A DNA stretch of 64,000 bases from Coleophoma eucalyptorum (lineage: Eukaryota; Ascomycota; Leotiomycetes; Helotiales; Dermateaceae): positions 1 through 64,000 of the forward strand of contig JALRME010000001.1 of assembly GCA_026120035.1 (NCBI GenBank), in the 5' to 3' direction. Position numbers and translations under genes: made by a program. This document shows positions 22,454 to 33,427 of the stretch, one piece after another. The notes under the pieces were generated by a model. The model was not told the DNA's origin. It did not search any database and was given only the letters and a program-made list of their open reading frames with translations. Each line of letters opens with the position of its first letter. Position 1 is the stretch's first letter.

Positions 22454-23690
22454 TCTCGCAGCGCGTTCTGACAGCCCAACTTTCCAAAGACTCGAGGTTC
22501 GAAATGCCAATAGCTTTGATGGAGAGCGCACAGCACACGAATGTCGGCACAGCTGAATCATGGGGATGCAAGAAGAAAGCTGTAATAGTGATTCATAGCT
22601 TCGCATTGGGGAACTGAGGAAATATTCTGCCGTCTAAACCCGCCTTTGCTCCATCACCATTTGGGCAAAATGTGACATGGATACCGCTGTCGTCGCACTT
22701 CGTCCCTTAGGAAATATTCTGCTTGTGTACCAAGTACATACAAAGTGTAGAAACAGATCCTACCTCTTTCTTGCCATTGAGACTTCGCACGATAAGACCA
22801 TGGATCCATGATGTCATGTTTTCTTTGTCGTCGTAGACCGCTCAATCTCGTAGAAACAGGTCTTTGAATCTCAAAGATCCGAATCATCATCGCTGCACCC
22901 ACAGACGGCAACCACGGACAGAACATCCAAATTTGCAGTACGCGCACTTACCTAGAAAAGGCTCTTTTTGGGGACTGCCGATTTTAACCTCTATTGGGAT
23001 CATCCATTTCCACCCCAGTCCACTTTCACGGTACCCATACCTTCTTGCTGACCAGGCTCCATGTCAATCTCTCCAGCCCGTGCATCCTTGACCTGCGCCG
23101 TGTGGTTTGTCGGTGAAGGTTGCATCTTGTACCTGGTTCCTGAGCTTGACTCCCTGAGACAACCCGAAGATCGTCCTTTTCTGGGGCAGCATGGATGCCA
23201 TGTTCCTCATGCAGGTGCATGGTATCCGTGCTATGAGGTTGAGCAACGCTAAAAGGATGCTCTTTGGGGAGCACACAATGATATTCCCGTCTCATTTTGG
23301 GGAATCTTCCGGAATTTGATGTAAACCTCTCACGGCAGTGATTCTCGATCCAAAGAGATGCTCACAATGAAGACTTCAAACCAGCACAGCAAGTGCCGCC
23401 AGTCAGGGCATACACTCCGAGAACTCTACTGAGCTAGGACTTCACGATCAGGCTCGGGAAAGGACACCAAGTGGAGCATTTCTTCTCCCTTCTATGTGGA
23501 TACATTTTGAATAGTTTTAGAACATCACTCTTTTCAGTTCAAGCATGATTGGGATCTACATAGGATTTCCTTCTTATGAGTCTGGAGGACAAAGCCTCAG
23601 CATGACATCAAGTGATAGTCAGGGGACCGGCCGTCCCATCACGTTTTTTGAAGTCACTATGGCGGTGCTAGGGGGCTCATGTTGAATATG
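22454..23690. other. intergenic, no supported gene
   Basis: About 1.2 kb between divergently transcribed TatD and small secreted-protein genes. Open frames under 100 codons exist on both strands, but none has a recognisable domain or signal. Confidence 0.45.
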
Positions 23691-23698
23691 TATATAAG
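23691..23698 (+). promoter_or_regulatory. TATA box
   Basis: TATATAAG about 160 bp before the ATG of the small secreted protein, followed by a pyrimidine/adenine-rich leader (CAATCAACAGTC, ATCATCCATCAAC) immediately before the start. This is consistent with a highly expressed secreted-protein gene. Confidence 0.5.
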
Positions 23699-23853
23699 TG
23701 TACGAGTCTGCTTCGGTGGTTTAGAAATCATCAGCTTCAATCAACAGTCATTCTTTTACATCCGTTGACCAGACATTCCTTACCTTTTGCAAAACTTATA
23801 CCCAAACCGAATAAATCTATTTTATCCGATCGATCATTTTATCATCCATCAAC

Positions 23854-24574
23854 ATGCAATTCTCAACTGCCACCCTTCTTGCTGCTCTCAGCTTCAGCTC
23901 CCAAATCTTTGCTGCACCAGTTGCTCCAGCCAAGCGTGACTTGATCGTCACCGTCCACGATGCCGTGACTGCCCTCAAGAACGAGGTCTCCAGCGAGTTG
24001 GTCTCCATCAGTACGTTTCCACCGGGCCGACTAGAATCAGATTGAAGAACTAACCACTCCCTAGCCGGCACCGTTGCCTCCGATGTCACCACCTCCATTG
24101 TCCCATCTGTCACCTCCAACCTCGTTTCCATCGTCGGTTCTTTGAACGAGGCCATTGACTCCATTGTCCCAGCCGTCACTGGAGCCGTTATTACCCTTAC
24201 CGTCGGTGAGGTTGAGGCCATCTACAGCGACCTCACCGTTGTCAAGACCGTCTTGACTGACATCGAGAGCACCCTGAACACCACCGTCACTGGTGTCCTT
24301 GATGGTAAGTGCTCAAAATGAACCTTGTTTTCTTTGTCAGTGTTCAGACTAACCCCAAATAGACACCAAGGCTCTCCTTAAGCCAGAAGTCTCTGCCGTC
24401 CTTGCCCTTGTCTCCCCACTCATCACTCCTCTCGTCGCCTACGTCAACGACGTTGTTGGCACTCTCACCGGCGCTGACAGCCTCGTTTCTGAGGTTAAGA
24501 CCTTGGTTGGTGAGATCGACACCGTTGTCGGTGGCATTCTCTCCCCAGTCAGCGGTCTCATCTCCATCTTGTAA
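23854..24574 (+). CDS. small secreted protein, HsbA-like / cell-surface type
   Basis: 202 residues from exons 23854-24010, 24065-24304 and 24363-24574. The signal peptide MQFSTATLLAALSFSSQIFA is followed by APVAPAKRD, whose KR is a likely Kex2 processing site. The mature part is Cys-free, Val/Thr/Ser-rich and composed of amphipathic stretches (ALKNEVSSELVSI, SIVPSVTSNLVSIVGSL, VLTDIESTLNTTVTGVL). It resembles the layout of hydrophobic-surface-binding (HsbA) proteins of filamentous fungi. The resemblance is to pattern, not to a diagnostic motif, so the family call is tentative. Introns of 54 and 58 nt carry CTAAC branch sites. Confidence 0.78.
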
Positions 24575-25268
24575 ATATCTCAGTCTTGAAAAAATGAGAC
24601 ATCTGCCGCCAAAGAGCTGTTAGGAGTTGAATTTCTGTATGGCGCGCAGGCCTAGACAGGCGTTTGGAGAGGACATGGAGCGGGAGTACGTTTAATGCTA
24701 GATGACTTTTGTGCATAAATTTAATTCTAGTAATTCTTTCAATGATTGCAATTCACATCTTGACTTTGCATTAACACACCTGGACAATCCCTGCCAAATT
24801 AGAGCTATGTAATTCACGGTCCTGTAGATTTATATACCCTTGAAACATGTAAAAGATCGCCATTTAACTTATCTTTTGTTTTTGCTTTTTTGTTGTATGG
24901 ATTATGACTGGTTAAGTAGGTGCACGGTCTACGCAGTGAGAGTAAAGTGTTGAGATCTACAGTCCACCTCTGAAGTTGCCCAATCTCAGGAACGTTGCTA
25001 CTAGGCTGTAGCCATTAGTCTTGCTGCAACTCTTTCACAGTGAAATAGGCGACTAGAGCCCTCACCATATAGATTAGAAATTTCAATGCTTCACAGGTGC
25101 CACAGTGCGGTATAGATTATGTTTATAAATTATTTAACGACAGTAAGCGAAGATATATAAGGTAAGGATGACCCACGACAGTTGTATATTGCCCACCCAA
25201 GCAAGGTATTTTATAACAAAAAACGCTAATAGTTGAGATCAAAACCACACTCTAGCACCTGAGACTGT
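24575..25268. other. intergenic between convergent genes
   Basis: AT-rich spacer between the 3' ends of the secreted-protein and GMC oxidoreductase genes. No coding signal seen. Confidence 0.5.
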
Positions 25269-27357
25269 TTACTGTGCATCTGCAATAATGACGTCGGCTG
25301 CCTTCTCACTGATTATATAAATTGGTAGGGCAATGTAGAATCCAGGGATTTTGGGGAAAATGCTCGCGTCGACCACTCTCAGGCCCTGGACGCCACGGAC
25401 CTTGAAGTTTGAATCCAGCACTGCCATTGGGTCGTCATCTGCACCGATAGGGTTTGTGCAGCTGGCATGGTGACCCCAAGCCTCGCGACGGATGAAGTCC
25501 TTCATCTCAGCCTCCGTCTTGACCGACGAGCCAGGCCAGGTCTCGGTAAAGTCGCTGTCCAGTGGGATCAGGTCAGCAAAACCACGGCGGGAAAGCTCCA
25601 TGCCTTCGTAGACTGCCTGCATATCCAGATCGCCGCCGACATCGAAAGAGCGGAAGTTAATCTGCGGCATGTCTCGTGGGTCTGTGGACTTCAGCGTCAC
25701 GGTGCCAGCGTTGTTGCGGCTGTGTGCCTTCAGTACAATCCACACCCAGTGCTTTGCGTCGGCAAGGGCTATGTTGGAATAGTTGGGGTAATAGCCAGGG
25801 AAGTTTGCTGGGGCTGCAGAAATCAAGAGGTCTGGGTCATCGCCCTCAGCTGCTGCGCTTGACTTTTGGATGATGGCAATTGCGATACCATTGCTGCCGT
25901 ATACGCCCTTAAAGAGATCATCTTCCTGCCATTGCACGCGACATGGATCGTTGGTGGTGTTCAAGAAAGTGCAGTCCTCGGTGATGGTGAAGTTAGTTGG
26001 ACTCTTGCCAATAACTGAAGCCTCATATCTGTCCTGAAGGTTGGTACCAACTCCGGGCAGGTCAACAAGAACGGGAATGTCCAGTGCTTCGAGTTCAGCC
26101 TTTGGTCCAATGCCCGACAACTTCAAAAGTTGGGGAGAGTTGAAAGTTCCAGCAGAAATGATGACTTCGCGGGTGGCATTGACGCTGCCTGTTCCGTTAA
26201 TGGAAGCTGTCTTAGAGCCAGGAGCAGCACGATAGAGGCTATTTCCAACCATGAAGTCGACACCAGTAGCGACAGGAGTTGTTCCGTTTTGAGAGAAGCG
26301 AATTTTGGTGACAAGCGTGTTCAACTGAAGGTCGAGATGGTATTTTCGTGAGCCATCGGAGTTGACAGCATAGGCAGTCTCGAGAATAAAGTCACGGGGA
26401 CCATTGCGGTACTTATTGTCGTTGGTAACTGCAATTGGAACTTGGAAAAGCCCAGTGTTGGCATCTCGGCCTGGCAGACCACTGTTGATGTCCTCTGTCA
26501 AGACGCCAGCGACACCGGTGACAGTGGAGAGAAGGGCAGAAAGTACCGTCTTGCCGATTGCTGATGCAGCGGCCACAATCAAAGAAGTGAGCTTCAAGTC
26601 CTCCACGACAAGTCTCAAGTCCGTGAGACTGGTCTCGAGCCAGCCACTGTAACCATGTCCAACAACACTGCTTGGGAGGTAACGATTTTTCTCTAGGCGT
26701 TCAAAGTAAGTTCGCATGTTAGCGGCTTCCCAAGAACTGTCACCAGTAATATTGGCAATGTTATTCCAGTCACTCTCATGTGGGTAAATCGTGATCATTG
26801 CATTGTGCATGGAGCAACCACCAAGGGTTCCAGTTCGTGGGTACCAGATACCGAGAGGCGTAGCGTCAGTGGGTGGGTCCAAACCGACATACCAAGTACC
26901 ATCGGTCCTTTCGTACACCATCTTCGAGTCTCGCTCTTGCTCTGTCAAGTTGTCGTGGTGCTGGACGAAATAATCCCATTTCATAGGCGTGTATTCACTC
27001 GCTTGCAGAAACATAGCAGGAATCTGGGCTGTAAGCTCATCGCCTTGGTTGTCACCCGCTTCAATTAAGAGGACTTTGTAGCCAGCAATTGCAAGTCTGG
27101 ATGCAAGAGGTCCACCTCCAGCCCCAGAACCGACAACAACATACTCGTAGTCTTCAAGCGATGAAGTACCATTAGTACCAGTAGTAGAGTTTGTACTTCG
27201 TTTTGGGGTGTATGTAGCTTCATCTTGTCTGCTCCCCGGAAAACTCGAGGTCGCACTTTGACGATCAGCACTACTAGTTCTCAAGATCCAAAGAGGGTAC
27301 TCACGCGACAGCTGCAGCGCCAAGGCCAAGAAGGCCAAGGATACGAAAGGAAACCAT
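25269..27357 (-). CDS. secreted GMC oxidoreductase (FAD alcohol oxidase/dehydrogenase-like)
   Basis: Glucose-methanol-choline family flavoenzyme that oxidises an unidentified alcohol or sugar outside the cell. The real start is the ATG at 27355-27357: exon 1 (27305-27357) encodes MVSFRILGLLGLGAAAVA, a signal peptide, joined through a 76-nt intron (27229-27304) to exon 2 (25269-27228), total 670 residues. The ADP-binding motif VVVGSGAGGGPLASRLA lies at about 45-61 and the LIEAG flavin contact just after it. GTLGGCSMHNAM is the family's FAD-anchoring signature and STFNSPQLLKLSGIGP-like sequence the second signature. The active-site His is in WGHHASCTNPIG (about 602-613). The second catalytic His/Asn expected in the C-terminal PGxxP-type segment is replaced by PKIPGFYIALPIY. 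Several N-glycosylation sequons fit secretion. Confidence 0.9.
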
Positions 27358-28571
27358 CTTCAAAACAGCAAAGGAATGACTGGGTGAGAAAGCTGAGAAG
27401 GGTAACTTGCAGAACAGAGGGACAATCAATGGAAACCGGAAATCTTCGTTATAAAGAAATGAATGCGCATACCCACACCAAAGAATGACATCCGAGGCAT
27501 CTTAGCAGACCACTCTACTAGGAGCAAGGTCGAACTAAAAACAGGTTAATGAGCCCCCAAGGACCTATGCCCACTATTCACACCGTTGAATCGTATCTGG
27601 GGAAAGACAATTTGGGAGCTGCAGCCTCCTAGCAGAGCAAACTATGCGTTCTGCAGAAGATCATCACCAGTAATACCAGGTTCGGAATGGAACACGCTTG
27701 CATCGTACCGATCGACACACGATAGGAGTACGACAGCTTAAGCCAAGGGCGGATAAAGGAAAACAGTCCGAGGAGTTTGGCTTTCCGGCAAAAGAGAAAT
27801 CTCCAGCAGACCAAAATAACGATGATGAACGAACGTGCGCATGATGGCAGATGAGTTCCACTGTACAGAACCAGATAAGATCGCCAACGTTATATGGCGC
27901 TGGGCCTTCACGAAGAACAACCCCGGCTCCTGGTGTTTGATAGCCGTTCCTCAACGGCGCAATAGCCTCAATAAGTAAAGTGCCAACGGGACGGGTCTTG
28001 CGGCGCCCCGCTGATGGCAGGCACCGGCTGGGAGAGTTGATGTCCAATGCTCTGGTGTTGGAACGGACACCGCCCAAACCGGGGATGATGTACAACAGAC
28101 TGCAGATTGCACAACACGAGATGGAAAGGGAAAAGAAATAGGTGGCAGAAGAAAGGGCGAAAGGAGAAGGTAGAAGTTACGGGAGGTGCAAGACGCGCAC
28201 AAAAGAAAGCCGTTAGAAAATGGCAGGTACTACCGACTCCACTAAATTTCGACAAGGACCAGCCTTCCGATGCGGGCATCTTGCTCGCTACATGAATTCC
28301 TGCAAACGGCACTGCAATCTCTACACGCGAATTTGAAAGCACAGCATCCATACTGTGCTCTGTGGAGTCACAATCCTGCATTGGCCTAGCCATCTATGAG
28401 CCCTCACAACAGCAACTGCTACGGCAGTACGGTATCGTCAGAATACCTCGGTCATGATGTAATATCTTAGAAGATTTGCATTGCTAAAGTGGTCAGGGTA
28501 TAATATCAAAACTCAACACAAATATGATGGGAACGCTCTAGAAAATTTGAACACCACTGTCTTTCAGTTGC
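27358..28571. other. intergenic, no supported gene
   Basis: 1.2 kb between two minus-strand genes (promoter of the GMC gene and 3' flank of the CFEM receptor). Minus-strand open frames at 27664-28095 and 27968-28393 overlap each other in different frames and have no recognisable content. Confidence 0.45.
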
Positions 28572-30239
28572 TCAGACTGCCGTACCAGGTCGGCCGTCGT
28601 GATGTGCAGCGTCTTTGTTCTCCATCGTCACTAATTCTACTGTCGATGCCTCGTCATCGAAAGTCCCTAAATCATCCCGACTGTGTAACTCCCGGTGGCC
28701 GAGACGATTTAATTGAGGTTTGGATGAGAACTTGCTACCCATACTGGACAATCCTTTGGATCCACCATTGGTATTATTGTTGGTTGTCCCCAGGCTGAGA
28801 GCGCGAGGAAAGACCTTCTTGAGCAGAGGTTGAATTGCCGGCATGCATACACAGATAATGCCAACATCAATCTCAATGGTTGTCCAGTATGAGACTGGAA
28901 CATAAACCCCTGTCCAATTTGTCAGCCTCAACTCCCTGTGGGCTGCAGCTGCAGGCAGACTTACATGTAACATTCGTCGAACTTCCAAATGCGAGAAGAG
29001 AATACAAACGCATTATGCTGATAATGGTAACGCTTCCCAGATGTTAGTCGAGTGGGGTCGATAGAGTATCGCCGACTTACAAGAAACCAACACTAAACAT
29101 AATCATAACTTGGATCTTTTTCCGGAAAGCCATGTTCAACTTCCATAGCGGGACTAAAGGCAGTGAAAGTGTGATCACATCGAAGATGATGTTGATAACG
29201 GCACTGGTCCACCCCTGCAGATTGATGTTGTTGCATTTTCCCTGCCAAGTTCCGTCCCATTGTTCCCAAGCACCAGATACTGGTTGGCACTGGAATACTG
29301 AGACGCCGACGAAGATAAAGCCGTAGCAGACACAGAGGAAGATCATGAAGAAAATGATCTTTCTCAGTCCTTTGTCTGGAAACACTCGAAGATAGAGCAA
29401 TAAGAAGACTATCTTCAACATGGGCAGTACGGCAAGATAGATGAGTTCTTGAAAGTAGAAATACTTTTGCAGTCAGCTTTGGAAGTTTCTGCTTAAGACG
29501 TTTTATGACTTACAAAAAGGACACCAGTGATATGATTAAACCCTACTTGCCAAATATCTTTGCCGAGACCTCGAACCTCGACTATGATGTGTTAGTGATA
29601 TGCTTAGGGTTAATGCAGCGAGATATCAAGATAAACTTACGCAGCCATGCATTGACGGAAAATGGAATCATTAGAAGCTGGACGTTGTCAGTATTGCTGA
29701 CCACATACTTGGCTAGAGATCACTTACAACCACAAGAAGCAAGACTCCATCGTCATACCAGAAGCCATTGGCACTTGCTTTGACCGCCTTCGATGCAATT
29801 CGTAGAATAAAGGAGCTGAGAGCCAGAAAGCCAAAGATAGAATTGATTATTGGTACTAGGAGTGTGCGATCTCTGATTTTCACACCACAAGAATCGTCCG
29901 AATACCGTTTTGTGACTTCTGAAGTCAGTGTCTTTGTCCTCATGGAAGAAGACAATACGTACGAAGTAGATCCCTGACGGTGCAGTTCTGAGATGCACAC
30001 AGTGAAATCTCCTCAATCAAGATCTCATTTGTACATTGACAAGTAGCATTCGTCAATGAGCATGAAGATTTCGGGATCAACTCTGCCATGCAGAGTAGAG
30101 CGCATGTCGGTGGTGATTCCGGGGCCGCTGGTGTGGCATACGTTCGAGGGGCTAGACCAAATGGTTCATGGTGAGCTGTGGTCAAGGCTGGTAGAGACAC
30201 AAGACCACACAAAATACTGATCCAAGATGAAAACCTCAT
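28572..30239 (-). CDS. CFEM-domain seven-transmembrane receptor (PTH11-like)
   Basis: Cell-surface receptor-like protein. The signal peptide MRFSSWISILCGLVSLPALTT is followed by an extracellular CFEM module with cysteines in PPTCALLC, SSC, ATCQC, SLC, QNC and the later DDSCG. Then come seven membrane segments with the fungal rhodopsin-like landmarks: SIFGFLALSSFILRIAS, LLVVLLMIPF, GLGKDIWQV, YFQELIYLAVLPMLKIVFLLLYLRVF, CQPVSGAWEQWDG, INIIFDVITLSLPLVPLW, FSVGFFVTIISIMRL and YWTTIEIDVGIICVCMPAI. A Ser/Asn/Gly-rich cytosolic tail closes it. Seven exons: 29963-30239, 29728-29918, 29641-29677, 29514-29581, 29081-29463, 28965-29032, 28572-28909; 453 residues, all phases consistent. In plant-pathogenic fungi PTH11-type receptors sense host surfaces. 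The ligand here is unknown. Confidence 0.92.
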
Positions 30240-31677
30240 AACTGAAACAAGAAAGAAAAAGAATGTCTTGGCAGCGAGCAGTAAAAGAGTGCGTTGCTAT
30301 GCTGTGAAGAAGCAAATGCAGAGTCTGTGGACTCTTTCTATGTTAAAGGCGCTGCACCGTTGTGTTCGAGATATTCAGGGATCCCACTTTTCATGATCGA
30401 GCCCAGGGTTCCAAGTGATCATTCTTGCTGGTGAAAAGACCCAGTGACAGAGTTTCCAGAAACTAATCTTCCCAAGGCCAAGATTTCGATTGTTATGTGC
30501 GAAAACGTATACCTGCCCACAGCACACGATAGTCGGAACGTCCCCCCGCTCAAGTCTGCACTGCAAAAATGAGTGTTGCTAGACATCATTGGATAATAAC
30601 CCAAACTCCCGGCTAGGGTAACGTCTCCATTCCTACAATCTCTGGGATCGCCTCAGAGCAACAGCAAAGGTCTTCATGGAAGCTTTTGAAAAAGGGAAGA
30701 TTGGCATAAGAGCAGGCATTAAGACTAAGAAGTCCTTTGGGAAGTAGGAGATACAACGATCGACACTTATCCTTGTGAAAGTGCCGATTTTCTCCAGAAC
30801 TGGAGAGAAAGGGTTAGGCGGATTGAGTGGTTTGCAGGAGAAATGCCGGATCAGCAGGGGGGTTAAGTTACCGTGAGGTCTTAAAAGTTAAAATCCAAGT
30901 TGCCGGCTGATTTTCCTCGTCTCCTATTGCTATCCTTGGTCGCTTACTTGTTTGGCCTCGCCTAACTTCTCCTCCTCCAGGGACCTGGTAACGCTAAAGA
31001 GCGCCAGGGGAATAGACTCGCGTACACTTTCTCCCAGGGCTATACCGCCCCCATGAGAATACTGGCAGGGTACGTTGTTTGAATTTCCAATGCCAATTCT
31101 AAGCATGATGTCGATCTCTATCCAGACCCATGGCTACCTCATGAAACGTTCACCACAGTCCCCTGTCGACATTCCCTCGAGATCTCAATCAGGAAAGTGC
31201 TACAACCAGCATAGTAAGTAGTTCTGTAGTAAACAGGCTGTCTGCCGAAATTATCTGACAGTTATCTCTCAGCTTTTGCAGGGAGTTGATGATGCGCTTC
31301 AAGGGTTTCTTTTTGGGCAGTCGTCGAATTTGAATCGCCTCAATGACGCAGCTGGCGGCGACGTGATGAATACGATCAAGTGCTCAAGCACCCCTGGAGG
31401 GGAATTGCAAATACTTCGGCAGCCCAAGGAGAAATTCCGGTCAGGGATCTCTCTTCCCAAAGCCAACAGCGGGTACTTTGTTCACGAAGGATTATCGGAT
31501 CTTTGAAATCAGCACCTTCTTATTCCCTCGGCTTCGGGAGATCATCGTTATGTGCAATCTTGTCTGACTATTACCTTGGATATGTTTCGATGCTGATGTC
31601 CATTTTATCTCCTGATTCTGCATTCCCTTGACTGTCAACATAGTACTGCTTTCACTCCTTCAAGCAGCTTGTTCAAT
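30240..31677. other. intergenic, divergent promoters
   Basis: 1.4 kb between the divergent CFEM receptor and peroxidase genes. Only short unrecognised frames are present (largest 83 codons). Confidence 0.5.
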
Positions 31678-33164
31678 ATGTTCTCCACGATGAGGCTAAT
31701 TTCGATCGTTCCAATCTTTTTAAATTTCTCCGCTTTATCTGTTAATGCATTGCTTTTTGATCCTTTGACAAGCCCCATCGACGGTAGGTGCCTCTTAGCT
31801 CTGGATCACAGTCACTGACAGCATTGCAGTTTCTGGCAGCCATGCTTTTGTGGCACCTGACTTTTCTGCTGGTGATGTCAGAGGTCCCTGTCCTGGACTC
31901 AATGCTCTTGCGAATCATGGATACATCCCACACGATGGTGTCGTCGGTGTGAGTAGATACTGAAGCCTGAGAAAGCATTTATCTAATTATTTTGCAGTTT
32001 GCTGAAGTGATTGCAGCTATTAACACGGGTTAGTTCACGTGATGATTTGGAGCATCCTACGAGTACTAATGATACTAGTTTATGGAATGGGCATTGATTC
32101 AAGTACCGTCCTCGCCGCCATGGGAACCGTTTGGGTTGGCAATCCTATCTCCCTAAACCCTGGCTTCTCAATAGGAGGTTATACCTCAAATTCCGAAAAC
32201 ATCCTTGGCAATGTCTTAGGACTACTAGGTAAGGCATCATAAAATATTTCGGATGGTGATCTAACAAACCCAAAGGAACTCCCCGTGGTTTGGTTGGCTC
32301 ACACAACTTCATTGAGTCTGATTCTTCTAATACACGAGATGATCTCTATGTAACTGGAGACAATGCGTCTTTAAACATGACTACTTTCATGGAGCTCTAC
32401 AACATGTCAGCCAGCGAGGAGGGAGACTACAACTTTGATATCTTCGCCAAGCGAGCCAGTACACGTTTTGCAGAGACCGTAGCCAGAAATCCAGACTTCT
32501 ACTACGGTCCTGTATCCGGCCTCATTGCTCGTAATGCTGGCTTTGCATTCCCAGCCAGACTCTTTGCAAACCACTCGTGGGAGAATGTCGAGGGGACAAT
32601 TAGTAAGTGTTGGCATTCCAGTTCCAACTATACCACGAGGACTAACGGTAAGCAACAGCCAAAGAGACACTGAAAAGCTTCTACTCCATCCACGGCGAAG
32701 AAGGCAATCTGACTTATATCTACGGCCACGAGTCCATCCCCACAAACTGGTACCGCAAGCCAGTTGATTACGGCCTCGTCGACTTGATTGCCGACGTGAT
32801 GACCTTCGGCGCACAATACCCAGAACTCCTGTCCATCGGTGGCAACACCGGCACCGTGAACAGCTTCACGGGTATCGACATCACGAACTTGACCGGTGGG
32901 GTTTTCAATGCTGACACGCTCCTCGAGGGCAATAATCTCTTGTGCTTTGTCTTTGAAGTCGCCAAGTGGATCACCCCGGGCATGCTAAGTGGTCTTTTCA
33001 CTACCATTTCGGGACCCTTGTCTATTATTACTGATGCACTGGGCGCGCCTTTGTTGAACTTGAGCTGTCCTGCCCTCACGGATATCTCTATGGGTGGGAA
33101 GAGCTGGCTGGAGGGGATCGAGGCGCTGTATCCCGGTGCAGCAAAGAGTAGTGGAGGTTTATAG
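31678..33164 (+). CDS. secreted heme-thiolate peroxidase (chloroperoxidase / peroxygenase family)
   Basis: Peroxidase family 2 enzyme that uses H2O2 to oxygenate or halogenate organic substrates outside the cell. Signal-peptide start MFSTMRLISIVPIFLNFSALSVNA (a second in-frame ATG lies four codons on). The proximal heme-ligand motif GPCPGLNALANHGYIPHDG is at 54-72, with Cys56 the axial thiolate. The catalytic region reads NFIESDSSNTRDD (Glu149), a variant of the EHDxS / EGDxS motif. Six exons: 31678-31783, 31830-31948, 31998-32028, 32079-32228, 32276-32602, 32659-33164; 412 residues with introns of 46-56 nt. Several N-glycosylation sequons (NASLNMT, NMSAS, NHSWEN). The identity is firm at family level; whether it is a chloroperoxidase or an unspecific peroxygenase cannot be told. 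Confidence 0.9.
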
Positions 33165-33427
33165 ACCACTTGTCGTCTCTTATAGCCAATTCTTTTACGA
33201 AGAGTGGTTTTAACTGGGTTAGTGGACCGGTGTCCCGTTTATAATTTATGTCTTCTCCGTTTGGCACATATCCAAACATCTTATAGAAACTTATATTCTT
33301 ACTACCCAATGCTATCCTAACCGCATTTCAGGGTCCTTTAAAAATACGCCATGTTTCAATGTTTGTGAATCGGAGTTCACTCTCGCCGAAATTTAGTGTT
33401 GCTATGTCTACTAAGAGCTGTCCCGGG

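Noticed and set aside
22490..22505. GGTTCGAAATGCC, similar to a tRNA B box
   Set aside because: No A box at the right distance and no cloverleaf can be drawn from the flanking sequence.
27664..28393. Overlapping minus-strand frames of up to 143 codons
   Set aside because: Two different frames cover the same DNA, neither has recognisable content; likely promoter DNA of the GMC gene.
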